The position numbers and the translations under genes were made by a program. A stretch of 64,000 nucleotides of DNA from Oligoflexia bacterium (GTDB lineage: Bacteria; Bdellovibrionota; Bacteriovoracia; Bacteriovoracales; Bacteriovoracaceae): the NCBI GenBank assembly GCA_015231955.1, contig JADGAN010000004.1, forward strand, positions 124,001 to 188,000. Direction: 5' to 3'. Below are positions 46,853 to 55,968 of the stretch, one piece after another. Within the stretch, counting starts at the first letter, position 1; each line of letters opens with the position of its first letter. The notes below the pieces were generated by a model. It was not told the origin of the DNA and did not search any database. It was given only the letters and a program-made list of their open reading frames with translations.

Positions 46853-47622
46853 AAGCCAGCATACTCTCCATCATGAATTTTTAAAGAACTCCCGACCGGT
46901 GTCATAATTGGGTTATACTCGAACAGCTCTTTTGTTAAAAAAATACCTCCATTACCACTACAAAGATTGTCTTTGGTCAGCTGCTCGACTAAAAGCCATT
47001 CTCGATAAAAGTAGTCGCGATTTTTAATCTTTATGAAATAGACTCCCTCTTGCCCTTGCAGCTGCTGTAGCATGATCACCTCATCATATTCTCTTTGAAG
47101 TATATGGGCACAATTCTTTGCATCCTCTAGGGCAAATTTTGATAAATCCAGTAGTACTCCCCCAGGTTGCTCTCCATTGCAAAATCCCTTGTCTCCTTCA
47201 TTGTTGGAATAGACTGCAGTGACGGTAAAGCCTGCACTACCCGCTTCACTCTTGGTGGGCATTAAGTAGATACACAATTTTTTTTCTCCATTAAAAAGAT
47301 TGGCCCTGAAAGTTGCTCCTTGAAAATTGCAGTAAAGATGTAAACTATAAAGAGTAGCAGGATAAGTGCCAATCCCTCGGTCTCTCAAGGCGGCGGTAAT
47401 CTCCTCCTGTAAATGGTGATAACTATCCTCCTGTAAAATAAGCGCTAAATTGTCTGTAAAGCTTGCCACCTTGGTTTTACTATCCTCCCCTGAAACCCAA
47501 CATGCACCACTCTCCAAGGAGTCCACCTCGATACTTTTGGCCAAAAGTTCAAAACTGATGAAGGTTAACGCCATCACCAGTAGTGCCAACAAAATCATTT
47601 TATCTTTTGATGCCTGATTCAT
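46849..47622 (-). CDS. Exported protein of unknown function
   Basis: 257 residues from the ATG at 47622 (AGGAGG six bases upstream; an earlier in-frame start lacks this). An N-terminal hydrophobic segment (8-27) followed by SIEVDS is a signal peptide or anchor. The rest has several cysteines and no recognised domain. The stop codon shares bases with that of the convergent frameshifted gene. Confidence 0.7.
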   Translation of the reverse strand: MNQASKDKMILLALLVMALTFISFELLAKSIEVDSLESGACWVSGEDSKTKVASFTDNLALILQEDSYHHLQEEITAALRDRGIGTYPATLYSLHLYCNFQGATFRANLFNGEKKLCIYLMPTKSEAGSAGFTVTAVYSNNEGDKGFCNGEQPGGVLLDLSKFALEDAKNCAHILQREYDEVIMLQQLQGQEGVYFIKIKNRDYFYREWLLVEQLTKDNLCSGNGGIFLTKELFEYNPIMTPVGSSLKIHDGEYAGF

Positions 47623-47745
47623 AAAAAACCTCCTGCTCACACTTTTTCGGTCAGACATTTTTAATCTTTAGTTTTTTACTCAACTTTCCGATATAAAGAT
47701 TACCCTACCAGCGATTAGCACAAGCATAAGTGAGGCAGTCTGATT

Positions 47746-48777
47746 ATGAGTCTAAATACCAATGCACTTTGGAAGCTATTACAAGAACTCTCCACCAAAA
47801 AAGGCCTTAACGAGATCGCCATCAATGGTAGCGACACCATCTTTGTGGAAAAAGATGCACGCTTTTTCGCTCTTAATGCCAAAATCAGTGCAGAAGAGAT
47901 CTTTGATTTTTCTCAAGAGGTGGCAAAACTCAATGGCAAGGAGCTCTCTGAAAATGCTCCCCTGTTTGATGGAACTCTTGCTGATGGCTCTCGAATCAAT
48001 ATCATCTACCCACCCTATGCCAAACCCACTCCCATTATTACTATTCGCAAATACCGAAGTGATATTCAAAGTTTTGAGGCCTCTCCAGAAATTTTTAATT
48101 TAAGTCCACAGTGGATCACTTTTTTAAAAGCGGCGGTTCGTGCACGCATTAACCTACTGGTCTCCGGTGGCACTGGCATCGGTAAAACCACTTTTTTAAA
48201 TCTACTACTGCAAGAGATCTCCCGTGAAGAGCGGGTCATCACCATTGAAGACACTAGGGAGATTCACTTCAAAATCCCCAACCTGATTCACCTCGAATCG
48301 GGAGTCAATCGCCCTTTAGGCATTCGCGATCTGCTTCGAAACGCTTTACGCATGCGGCCCGATCGTATCATCATTGGAGAAGTGCGAGGAGGAGAGGTCT
48401 TTGATCTCTTACAAGCGATGAATAGTGGGCACGATGGTAGTATGACCTCCATTCACGCTAGTAACGCCGCCGATGCTTTAAAGCGCATCACCACGCTCTA
48501 TCTGCTTGCCGGTTACGATGTTCCTCAAAAGGCGATTAAGGCGCAACTGGCGACCTCTTTAAATCTCATCATTCAACTGACACGCAATCGTGAAGGCAAG
48601 CGCATTGTTTGCGAGATTAGTGAGATTACAGGAATGGAGGGTGATAATCTTTTGCTGCAAAAGCTTGGCCTACTCGAAGAGGGACGCCTAAAAAGCAGCG
48701 GACTAGTTCCACAAATCGCAAAAAAATTAATAGAGAAAGGTGGACTGCCAGAGGATTTCTTTGCCCAAAATTTTTAA
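47746..48777 (+). CDS. CpaF/VirB11-type secretion ATPase
   Basis: 343 residues. The Walker A is [14 protein letters not shown], followed by the Asp box ([10 protein letters not shown]), Walker B region (RMPDR-type: [15 protein letters not shown]) and His box ([12 protein letters not shown]). This is the hexameric ATPase of Tad/type IV-like secretion or pilus systems, working at the inner membrane. No other Tad or type IV genes are adjacent, so it is either an orphan or serves a machine encoded elsewhere. It is convergent with the lipoprotein gene, four bases apart. Confidence 0.9.
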   Translation: MSLNTNALWKLLQELSTKKGLNEIAINGSDTIFVEKDARFFALNAKISAEEIFDFSQEVAKLNGKELSENAPLFDGTLADGSRINIIYPPYAKPTPIITIRKYRSDIQSFEASPEIFNLSPQWITFLKAAVRARINLLVSGGTGIGKTTFLNLLLQEISREERVITIEDTREIHFKIPNLIHLESGVNRPLGIRDLLRNALRMRPDRIIIGEVRGGEVFDLLQAMNSGHDGSMTSIHASNAADALKRITTLYLLAGYDVPQKAIKAQLATSLNLIIQLTRNREGKRIVCEISEITGMEGDNLLLQKLGLLEEGRLKSSGLVPQIAKKLIEKGGLPEDFFAQNF

Positions 48778-48781
48778 ATTT

Positions 48782-49405
48782 TTAGTGCCCCCCTGTTGTC
48801 GCTTCCTTTGCAGGCATTACTATGGCGGCGGCTGCCCCGGGGTTTGGAGTTGCACTAACGCTCGCAGCTTCGCTTCCACTTCCACCTTCACCTCCACCTC
48901 CACCTCCGCCTCCACTAATCACTCCGCCACTCTCACGCGCTCTTCGCGCCCGCTGTCGTTCACGTAGCTCCGCGGCCCTCTTTACCGCTATCTCTTTATC
49001 AATTGCAGGTAGTTTCATCAATTGCCGAGGCCTCTCGGCCCCATAGACGGAGACTACAAAATCTTGTAAGGCCGGCTCCTCTTGAATGTAATCGAAAAGC
49101 CAATTGTACTTATAATAGGCATCGTGCTTGATCGCCGCTAGTCGTGCCTGCTCCTCTGTTTCATAGTAGATCGCATACATCACCATTCCATACACGCTCA
49201 TGGTAATACCGTAGATACAGCCCTCTCCATAAAAAGCACAATCCACCGACGGAAACTCAAGCGTCGGCAAGATCACCTTTAAATTGGTATCTCCCACTGC
49301 ATCGGAAGCCATCTTCCAAATCTGATCGCGGGTGTATACGTGCCGAGTGGTGCAGGAGAACAGTACGCTCATCAAAAGCAAAAACATCAAACAACCTCTC
49401 ACCAT
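48782..49405 (-). CDS. Lipoprotein with glycine-rich tail
   Basis: 207 residues. The short signal MVRGCLMFLLLMSVLFSC ends in a lipobox, so Cys18 should be lipidated. The middle (to about 150) has an unrecognised fold with QIWKMASDAV and paired cysteines (DCAFYGEGC). The tail holds a charged helix and then a run of eight Gly plus Ser/Ala low complexity from a hexamer repeat. The ATG at 49405 stands eight bases after GGAGG; another at 49420 is possible. Confidence 0.7.
   Translation of the reverse strand: MVRGCLMFLLLMSVLFSCTTRHVYTRDQIWKMASDAVGDTNLKVILPTLEFPSVDCAFYGEGCIYGITMSVYGMVMYAIYYETEEQARLAAIKHDAYYKYNWLFDYIQEEPALQDFVVSVYGAERPRQLMKLPAIDKEIAVKRAAELRERQRARRARESGGVISGGGGGGGGEGGSGSEAASVSATPNPGAAAAIVMPAKEATTGGH
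48871..48915 (-). repeat. CACCTC hexamer repeat encoding the Gly run
   Basis: Imperfect CACCTC/CACTTC copies on the + strand encode the poly-Gly/Ser segment of the lipoprotein tail. Confidence 0.6.
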
Positions 49406-49499
49406 AAAGCAATCCTCCATCTCATCTCCCTTACTCTTAAAGTATAAAGCGATTATTTTTGAGTTGACCATCACTATTTGATAAGGCCACTATTAGCGC

Positions 49500-50669
49500 A
49501 TGAAAGTCTTGAATAAAGGAAAATTAAAAATCTTAAGTTGGTGCAATCTCCCCGATGAAGAGTGTTTAAAGCAGGCAAGCAACCTCGCCAATCACCCACT
49601 GGCATTTAAGCATATTTGCCTCATGCCCGATACCCATGTTGGATATGGCATGCCTATCGGTGGAGTGGCGGCACTTCAAGGGGCCATCTCCCCCAACATG
49701 GTGGGGGTGGATATTGGTTGCGGTATGTGCGCTGTCAAAACTTCAGTGGAGGCATCCTCTCTCACCACCCAAGAGTTGAAGAAAATCCTCGCACACCTGC
49801 GTGCAGCCATTCCCGTGGGATTCAAACACCACTCCAAGCATACCATACCGAAGGTTGATGAGCTCCCAAGCTTTGATCCCCACGCTCATCCGATTATCCG
49901 GCGTGAAGAGCGATCGATCTTAGAGCAGCTTGGAACACTCGGCGGGGGCAACCACTTCATTGAACTGCAAAAAGATACGGCAGGACTCCTCTGGTTCATG
50001 CTTCACTCTGGCTCTCGCAATTTAGGACTGCAAGTTGCCAACCACTACAATCAGCTCGCGATCCAAATCAATGAGCACAATATTCCCAAGGAGTGGCAAC
50101 TCGCCACCCTTGCGAGCAACAAAGAGGCCGGCATTCTCTACCAGCAAGAGATGGATTACTGCTTAAAATTTGCAAAAAAAAATCGTCAAGTGATGGCCTC
50201 TAAAGTGCGAGAGGCGCTCAATGAAGTCCTCGGTAGCAAAAGCATCCAATTTTTAGAAGAGGTGAATATCCATCACAACTATGCGGCAAAAGAAGAGCAC
50301 TTTGGAGAAAAAGTTTTCATTCACCGAAAAGGCGCCACCAGTGCACGCATGAGTGAAACTGGCATCATCCCTGGCTCACAAGGCACCTCCTCCTACATTG
50401 TCAAAGGGAAAGGCAATCCCCTCTCCTTTATGAGTTGCTCTCACGGCGCTGGTCGCGTGATGGGCCGAGAAGAGGCCAAACGCAGGCTAAACCTCGAAGT
50501 GGAACAGCAGCGCCTCGAGCAACAAGGAATCATCCATGCGGTTCGCTCCAGATCGTCGCTGGAAGAGGCGCCTAGCGCCTACAAAGATATTGATGAGGTG
50601 ATGTCCCTACAGTCCGATTTAGTCGATATCGTTTATAAGTTACAACCGCTGGCAGTCATTAAAGGATAA
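49500..50669 (+). CDS. rtcB: RNA-splicing ligase RtcB
   Basis: 389 residues. Motifs in order: MPDTHVGYGMPIGGVA, GVDIGCGM (metal-binding Cys), GTLGGGNHFIEL, HSGSRNLG, HRKGATSA and CSHGAGR, whose His becomes guanylylated in RtcB. The enzyme joins RNA 2',3'-cyclic phosphate or 3'-phosphate ends to 5'-OH ends with GTP, in tRNA splicing or RNA repair. No archease gene is adjacent. A GNAT protein follows 14 bases later in the same transcript. Confidence 0.93.
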   Translation: MKVLNKGKLKILSWCNLPDEECLKQASNLANHPLAFKHICLMPDTHVGYGMPIGGVAALQGAISPNMVGVDIGCGMCAVKTSVEASSLTTQELKKILAHLRAAIPVGFKHHSKHTIPKVDELPSFDPHAHPIIRREERSILEQLGTLGGGNHFIELQKDTAGLLWFMLHSGSRNLGLQVANHYNQLAIQINEHNIPKEWQLATLASNKEAGILYQQEMDYCLKFAKKNRQVMASKVREALNEVLGSKSIQFLEEVNIHHNYAAKEEHFGEKVFIHRKGATSARMSETGIIPGSQGTSSYIVKGKGNPLSFMSCSHGAGRVMGREEAKRRLNLEVEQQRLEQQGIIHAVRSRSSLEEAPSAYKDIDEVMSLQSDLVDIVYKLQPLAVIKG

Positions 50670-50683
50670 AGGGTAAGCAATCT

Positions 50684-51877
50684 ATGTCCTATAAAATTTG
50701 CGAGGCCGAGCTAGCTCATATTCCCTCGCTCATGAAACTCTATTATCAAGTGTATGGATCAAACTATCCCTTGGCCTTGGGTTACGATCGTCCCACCATG
50801 GAAAATGCCCTAGGCCATCCGGAGGATTACCTCTGGCTTGTTGCTATTTTGGAACAAACTGTAATCGCCTCCTGCATTTTCCAACTACAACCGTGCCATG
50901 GCGTCGGCAAAGTTGTGGGAGTGGCCGTCTCTCCTGATCATCGCGGGAAACACCTCTCCACGATCTTAATCAAAGAGGGAACCGATCGACTGTTTAAAGC
51001 AAACAACATCCACGCCCTCTACACCACCACAAGAACTGTCTCTATTGCCCCTCAGCTAATGTTTCTCTCCAACGACTACTACCCACTGGGGATCTTTCCC
51101 AACGCCCACAAGATCCAACAATTTGAAACCTTAACTTTCATGGGGGCCTTTGCTCCCGGAGTATTAGATCAGCGTGAATACGTCAAAGTGGCCTCAAAAA
51201 AATTAAACCCTATCTTAAAAATTTCCAATCAAATCCTCGGAAAAAAACTTGCATCCAGCGATCACAAACAACAAGTCAACACCCAACTCTTAAAGAGCGT
51301 CGCCCTTCGTGACCTGGATGAGGAGGAAAACTTTGAGTTCATCTATGCGCCCACTTTCGTGTTACGCCACTATCAAGAGCGTATCAAAAGCAAAAGTGCC
51401 CCCAATACACTCTTCTCTCCCTTTGAATTGCCTAATCTCTTAATCGTCTCTGCCAAATCTGACCTAGAGCTTTACGCCTACTTTAGTCCCAAAGATCACT
51501 ACTGTGTGTTGGTAGGATGTAATAAACACCTTGAAGATTATGGCCCCTATTTAAAGCGACTGGTTTTTGAAATGAAAGATCATGGCATCTCTTATGTGGA
51601 AACTTTGATCAATATCAATAGCGACAGCACTATTGAGTATCTCTTACAAAACAACTTTCTTCCCTCTGCACTTTGTCCTGCGCTCGAGCATAAAAATGGC
51701 AAATACTACGACTACCTCTTTTTATCGCGAACAATGCAACCGCTCGACTTTAGTGGTATGCAAATCGATAGTGCCTTCTCCCCCTACATTCACCAATACA
51801 TCAACCTCTGGATCGATATGCATGTCTCCTCCGTCAATGTGTGGCCTACCCACCTCAAAGTCCCTACGCTTTTTTAA
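50684..51877 (+). CDS. GNAT-family acetyltransferase, two-domain
   Basis: 397 residues. The first domain has the acetyl-CoA motif VVGVAVSPDHRGKHLSTILI (V/I-x-x-x-x-R-G-x-G/H-x-x). The second half (about 200-397) looks like a further GNAT-like fold without the acetyl-CoA motif. Substrate unknown. It lies 14 bases after rtcB with AAAGGG before the ATG, so the two are coupled. Confidence 0.8.
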   Translation: MSYKICEAELAHIPSLMKLYYQVYGSNYPLALGYDRPTMENALGHPEDYLWLVAILEQTVIASCIFQLQPCHGVGKVVGVAVSPDHRGKHLSTILIKEGTDRLFKANNIHALYTTTRTVSIAPQLMFLSNDYYPLGIFPNAHKIQQFETLTFMGAFAPGVLDQREYVKVASKKLNPILKISNQILGKKLASSDHKQQVNTQLLKSVALRDLDEEENFEFIYAPTFVLRHYQERIKSKSAPNTLFSPFELPNLLIVSAKSDLELYAYFSPKDHYCVLVGCNKHLEDYGPYLKRLVFEMKDHGISYVETLININSDSTIEYLLQNNFLPSALCPALEHKNGKYYDYLFLSRTMQPLDFSGMQIDSAFSPYIHQYINLWIDMHVSSVNVWPTHLKVPTLF

Positions 51878-51894
51878 GGAACCATCAAAGCTTA

Positions 51895-52803
51895 TTATTG
51901 TTGTCCAACAAACTCAGAGTATTGATCAAGATAATCTTCTGCAGTTAAAGGCCTAAAATCCTCCTCTTGAAGCAAATGCTCAAGACCACTTTCCTCCTCC
52001 TCTAAATTAGTAGCGCCAGCAACGAAAGGATTAAAGATATTAATACTTCTAAAGACAAATTTCCCTCTCCAATTGATCCTGCTTGCACGATAAAGCGCCA
52101 TGCCCTCATCTTTTATCTGCAACTTCCCTAGCTGATAGCCAATATATTTCGGTGTAGTGATATTCAAGGTCACTTGATCATCAATGGTATACTTGACATC
52201 AACTCCAATATCCACAATCTGATCCAAATTTTCTAAATCAATTTTGATGGCACCACCACTGACATCTCTAAATTTAAAAAGCAGTCGATCCACCTTTATC
52301 GCCTGAATTACAAATCCCACATACTCAAGATAACGCTTACAAAGCTCTGGCATCTTAGGATAATACTCGGTTAAACGGATGGCATCGAGGTATTCAATAT
52401 GCACACCCTCCATGGAAATATCCATACTCTTTACTTTGTTAAACTCTGCACCCACTCCAATGACGGGATTACCCATCTGTAAAAAATCGATCACCCCAAG
52501 TTTAAATTTTCCACTCACTTGAAAACGATAGGAGCGCTGAGGAATAGAGGTAGAATCGATCCGACGTAAATTGGTGGGTTCTCCATTAATCTCATCGGGA
52601 AAACAGGTGGTAGGTGAGGCCACCAAACTTAAGCGACTAGGCGATCCTCCAACCATTGTTCCTGGTCCTGCAAACTCTAAGGGCGATGGGTAGTTGATAT
52701 AACCGTAGCGACGAATTTCCTTATAAAGAATATCGAGTGGCCCACAAGCGGCCGCTAAGATCACAAAGACAGTCATCAATTTTAAAATTCTACTCTTCCT
52801 CAT
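51895..52803 (-). CDS. Lipoprotein of unknown function
   Basis: 302 residues. The signal MRKSRILKLMTVFVILAAAC ends in a lipobox (LAAAC), so it is probably a lipidated outer-membrane or periplasmic protein. The rest is beta-rich, with repeated GVDVKYTIDD/FRDVSGGAIKID-like strands that may form a lipid-binding or barrel-shaped domain; I do not recognise a family. The ATG at 52803 follows AAGGGGG. Confidence 0.75.
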   Translation of the reverse strand: MRKSRILKLMTVFVILAAACGPLDILYKEIRRYGYINYPSPLEFAGPGTMVGGSPSRLSLVASPTTCFPDEINGEPTNLRRIDSTSIPQRSYRFQVSGKFKLGVIDFLQMGNPVIGVGAEFNKVKSMDISMEGVHIEYLDAIRLTEYYPKMPELCKRYLEYVGFVIQAIKVDRLLFKFRDVSGGAIKIDLENLDQIVDIGVDVKYTIDDQVTLNITTPKYIGYQLGKLQIKDEGMALYRASRINWRGKFVFRSINIFNPFVAGATNLEEEESGLEHLLQEEDFRPLTAEDYLDQYSEFVGQQ

Positions 52804-52866
52804 CAATCCCCCTTGGTTGCTTCGAATAAGTCACCAGTCTACCACCAAGAGGTCATTGCCGTGTAT

Positions 52867-52888
52867 GATGCCTACTGCTCTAGGCATC
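52867..52888 (+). other. Hairpin upstream of the HD-GYP gene
   Basis: GATGCCTA pairs perfectly with TAGGCATC over six bases. It is followed by A-rich, not T-rich, sequence on the + strand, so it is not an intrinsic terminator. Confidence 0.45.
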
Positions 52889-52959
52889 TGAGAAAAAAAT
52901 ACTCGAAGCTATCCTGCATGCAACAAAATCTCTTTGCAAAAGGCGGTCGCAAAGTGCAC

Positions 52960-52987
52960 AACTCGCGATCAAGAACTCGCGATCAAG
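52960..52987 (+). repeat. 14-bp tandem duplication before the HD-GYP gene
   Basis: AACTCGCGATCAAG occurs twice back to back, 83 bases before the GTG start. Each copy holds the palindrome TCGCGA. It may bind a regulator or be a recent slippage product. Confidence 0.6.
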
Positions 52988-53070
52988 AATAAATAAAGAA
53001 ACTGGAACTTTTTTTAAGTGCTTGTTATGATGAAAAGAAACCAAGCAATGAAGCAAGCAAAGGATTGTGT

Positions 53071-54072
53071 GTGACAGACCAAAACAAAAAAGCAAATCCA
53101 AACTACGACGACACGCTCTTCACTTCTATCCCTCTTGCCAAAATCAAACCCGATGAACCACTGCCTGCCGATGTCTTCTTAAAAATCCACAATAAGCATA
53201 TCAAGTTCAAAGAGAAAAACGATACAATTCCTTCTGAGAAATTTGATGCTCTCATCTCTAAAAACTTGCAATTTATTTACGTTGCCCAAGAGGACTCATC
53301 ACAATTTCTCCATTGGATCGAGGCGGTAAGAGCTAAGCGTATCGCTGAGCTAGTCGAAATCTTAGGAGTTGAATACCAAGAAGAGGTGGAAGCAGTCGAA
53401 GAGATCAAAGAAAGAGTTTATGAAACTTTTTTAGCGGAAGAACTCAATCAAGAACTGGTGGAAAAGCTGCAAAACAACGTTACTGATTTCGTTAGCTCTG
53501 TCTCCGAAAAGGAGACCACCATCGATTTCCTAACCTTACTGCGCATGGAAAATCCCTCTATCGCTGACCACTCGGTGAATGTGGCCAACTTGTCCGTCTA
53601 CCTTGCCATGGTACTAGGACATGACCACCAATCTGTTTTGGAAAATATTTATATGGGCGCCCTTTTTCATGACTATGGCAAGGCAAAAATCCCTCGCGAT
53701 ATTCTGGAAAATCGCAAATCGAATATCTACAGTCAGGCCATCAATGATCATCCCCTCAAGGGTGCAGAACGCATTCGTAACCTCTATAGCATTCCCATGC
53801 CCGTGCTGACGATCATTGAGCAGCACCACGAACAATTCAACGGTAAAGGTTTCCCCCGTGGTCTTGCTAACAAGCAAATTTACGAATTGGCGCAAATTGT
53901 TTCTATCGCCAATACCTTTGATAACCAAGCAACTATCAATGCAAGACACTACGGTGATCAAACAATGTACAAGCTAGCACTAAAATTTCTTGAGTATGAC
54001 CGAGGCAAACACTTTGATCCGCAACTCATCCAAAGATTGACCACTTCTCTACGATTAGCACTTAAATGTTAG
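53071..54072 (+). CDS. HD-GYP domain cyclic-di-GMP phosphodiesterase
   Basis: 333 residues from the GTG at 53071 (AAAGGA about seven bases upstream). An N-terminal ~150-residue region of the type found in Bdellovibrio-group HD-GYP proteins (FTSIPLAKIKPDEPLP) is followed by an HD-GYP domain with SIADHSVNVA, the metal-binding ALFHDYGKAKIP, DHPLKGAE, and HHEQFNGKGFPRGL. The GYP signature is GFP here, a known tolerated variant, and the HD metal residues are present. It should cleave c-di-GMP. The gene cut at 1-71 encodes a protein with the same N-terminus. Confidence 0.88.
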   Translation: MTDQNKKANPNYDDTLFTSIPLAKIKPDEPLPADVFLKIHNKHIKFKEKNDTIPSEKFDALISKNLQFIYVAQEDSSQFLHWIEAVRAKRIAELVEILGVEYQEEVEAVEEIKERVYETFLAEELNQELVEKLQNNVTDFVSSVSEKETTIDFLTLLRMENPSIADHSVNVANLSVYLAMVLGHDHQSVLENIYMGALFHDYGKAKIPRDILENRKSNIYSQAINDHPLKGAERIRNLYSIPMPVLTIIEQHHEQFNGKGFPRGLANKQIYELAQIVSIANTFDNQATINARHYGDQTMYKLALKFLEYDRGKHFDPQLIQRLTTSLRLALKC

Positions 54073-54084
54073 TGCCCCTATTTT

Positions 54085-55095
54085 CTATCTTATTCGCTCG
54101 ACAAAGATAAATGGATCATCATCCTCAGCACGATAAGATCCCTCGGAAACCTCCATGCAAGTATCTCCACAAAGCCTCCACACTCCATGATTCACTAGTG
54201 CAGTTAGGGAGCTGGGAACCTTTATCCTTGTTTGTAAAGCTTCGCCATCTATTTCTATGCACTCCCCATACCCTGTATACTCATGAGAGAGATTTTCACA
54301 AAGTTTAAGATGCTTCACAATCTCAGCATTGTCATTGATCCGATAAAGTGGTGTAGAGATACCATCTGGTCCCCAAGTGGCATCGAAATTCTCTATGGCA
54401 AAATTGGCACTCTCCATGGGGTAGAGCATACTGTCATCTATCGCAAGCGTAATCGGATTAGCACTATCCTCCTCTAGCCATTCACAAAAGTACATTCCCC
54501 AAAGCGGATAACAAAAGGGATCGGCATCGGCACTGGCATAGTTAGCGTGCGATCCTGCTGCCACATACACATTGAAATGCGTCTTATTACCAAAATGCAG
54601 TTCATTCATCCCAAAAGCTTTAGGCACTCCATGCGCCGAAAGATAGACCCACTTTAGTTGCAAGCTTTGCTTTGAAATAAAAAGTTCAATGTGTTCCCAA
54701 TCAGCATAGTGATCGCCGACACCAAAATATCCTGCGGGATAAGTGTTGTAGTCATACCAGATCCAATACTTAATTTTGTAGTAAGGCGACTCTTTACCAT
54801 CGCCGAAGGTGTAAAAAATTTTAACTCTCTTCCTTGCTTCCTCCAATTCTTGAATGCAGTTATCTGCTTTTTCTAAAAATTGCTCCTCTTTGATCGCAAG
54901 GTACGCCTGCTCTGGATCATCGGGATAACAACCAATTTCACTCTCCATGGGATGAAAATGTAAAATTGGTGCAAACTTAACTGCCAACTGCCTTGCTAGT
55001 AATCCTCCACCACCCCTATTACCTTCCCCACCCATACTCGCACTAGGAGATAATAGTAGCAGTAGCGTCGTCACAAACACTGCCCATGCCATCAT
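54085..55095 (-). CDS. Exported Vps62-like protein
   Basis: 336 residues. Signal peptide (MMAWAVFVTTLLLLLSPSASM), then a domain with APILHFHPMESEIG, GDHYADWEHIEL, YLSAHGV and YVAAGSHANYA. This order, with the acidic D-W-E-H and the later S-H-A-x-Y, matches the Vps62 family, known mostly from fungi and plants and related in layout to NPP1 proteins. Biochemical function is not established. The ATG at 55095 is preceded by GGGGAG; a longer frame would add an extra hydrophobic stretch before the signal peptide. Confidence 0.65.
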   Translation of the reverse strand: MMAWAVFVTTLLLLLSPSASMGGEGNRGGGGLLARQLAVKFAPILHFHPMESEIGCYPDDPEQAYLAIKEEQFLEKADNCIQELEEARKRVKIFYTFGDGKESPYYKIKYWIWYDYNTYPAGYFGVGDHYADWEHIELFISKQSLQLKWVYLSAHGVPKAFGMNELHFGNKTHFNVYVAAGSHANYASADADPFCYPLWGMYFCEWLEEDSANPITLAIDDSMLYPMESANFAIENFDATWGPDGISTPLYRINDNAEIVKHLKLCENLSHEYTGYGECIEIDGEALQTRIKVPSSLTALVNHGVWRLCGDTCMEVSEGSYRAEDDDPFIFVERIR

Positions 55096-55212
55096 AATAT
55101 TCACTCTCCCCTGCTTTTTTTTGCCTAAATAAACTATTAGAACAAAAAAGAGTTGTCTTGACGACAATAAAATCCAAGCATACGCTGACATTTTAAAAAA
55201 GGAGGTTCCTTA

Positions 55213-55968
55213 ATGAGCACGAACAACCATAGCAACAACAGCAATAGCAATAGCAACAGCAACGGCAGCAGTAGCGATAAAATTAATAACGTTGTCATCA
55301 CTGGCGCCAGTCGTGGCATTGGCCTCGCATTAGTTTCAGAGTATAAAGCACGAAATGCAGAGCAGATTATTGCTATTTGCAGAAATGTACCTCCTGAGCT
55401 TGCGAAATTTTATAATCAAGGTGTACGTATTATTGATGGCATCGATGTCACCGATGAAGCAAAAGTTGCCTCTCTTCCTGGAAAGATCAAACACATTATG
55501 CCAAACATCGATCTTTTGATCAACAATGCAGGGATTTACCTAGAGGATAGTTTAGAGGAGATCGCAACCGCCCAGCTGCTAGCACAATTCACCACCAATG
55601 CCATCGCCCCTCTCATGATCACCAGGACACTACTTCCTCTGCTTCAAAGCAATGGTGGTGGCAAGGTTGCTATGATCAGTAGTCAGATGGGTTCTATTGG
55701 CGGTAATGAAAATGGAACCTCCTACGGTTATCGTGCCTCGAAAGCAGCACTAAACGCCTTTGGAAAAAACTTAGCGATTGACCTTAAAAGGCTGGGAGTT
55801 GCAGTCTTTCAACTTCACCCCGGCTATGTCGATACCGATATGACCAAACACTTAGGACCGATTACTCCGAAAGACTCTGCCGTTTCCCTCGCAAAACTCA
55901 TCTCGAAACTCACCTTAAATGAAAGTGGAACATTTTGGCACATTAACGGAGAACAGTTGCGCTGGTAG
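55213..55968 (+). CDS. Short-chain dehydrogenase/reductase with Asn/Ser tail
   Basis: 251 residues. After an N-terminal Ser/Asn run the SDR core has TGASRGIGLAL (cofactor site), INNAG, a catalytic Ser in ISSQMGS, and Tyr-x3-Lys in YRASKAALNAF. The C-terminal HPGYVDTDM fits C-factor/sniffer-type SDRs. Cytosolic oxidoreductase, substrate unknown. GGAGG seven bases upstream fixes the start. The tail overlaps the convergent ADP-ribosylglycohydrolase gene by 26 bases. Confidence 0.88.
   Translation: MSTNNHSNNSNSNSNSNGSSSDKINNVVITGASRGIGLALVSEYKARNAEQIIAICRNVPPELAKFYNQGVRIIDGIDVTDEAKVASLPGKIKHIMPNIDLLINNAGIYLEDSLEEIATAQLLAQFTTNAIAPLMITRTLLPLLQSNGGGKVAMISSQMGSIGGNENGTSYGYRASKAALNAFGKNLAIDLKRLGVAVFQLHPGYVDTDMTKHLGPITPKDSAVSLAKLISKLTLNESGTFWHINGEQLRW
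55231..55275 (+). repeat. AGCAAY hexamer repeat at the SDR N-terminus
   Basis: About seven AGCAAC/AGCAAT units encode the Asn-Ser stretch that precedes the SDR fold. It is the longest of the in-frame hexamer repeats in the window. Confidence 0.65.

Noticed and set aside
52867-52888. Intrinsic terminator
   Set aside because: Strong stem, but the + strand continues with A-rich sequence and the − strand lacks a T-run after the stem.
52921-52990. Possible c-di-GMP (GEMM) riboswitch before the HD-GYP gene, because of a CGCAAAG segment
   Set aside because: The rest of the GEMM core, the tetraloop and receptor, and the conserved GGCC pairing are not present; the repeats explain the sequence better.
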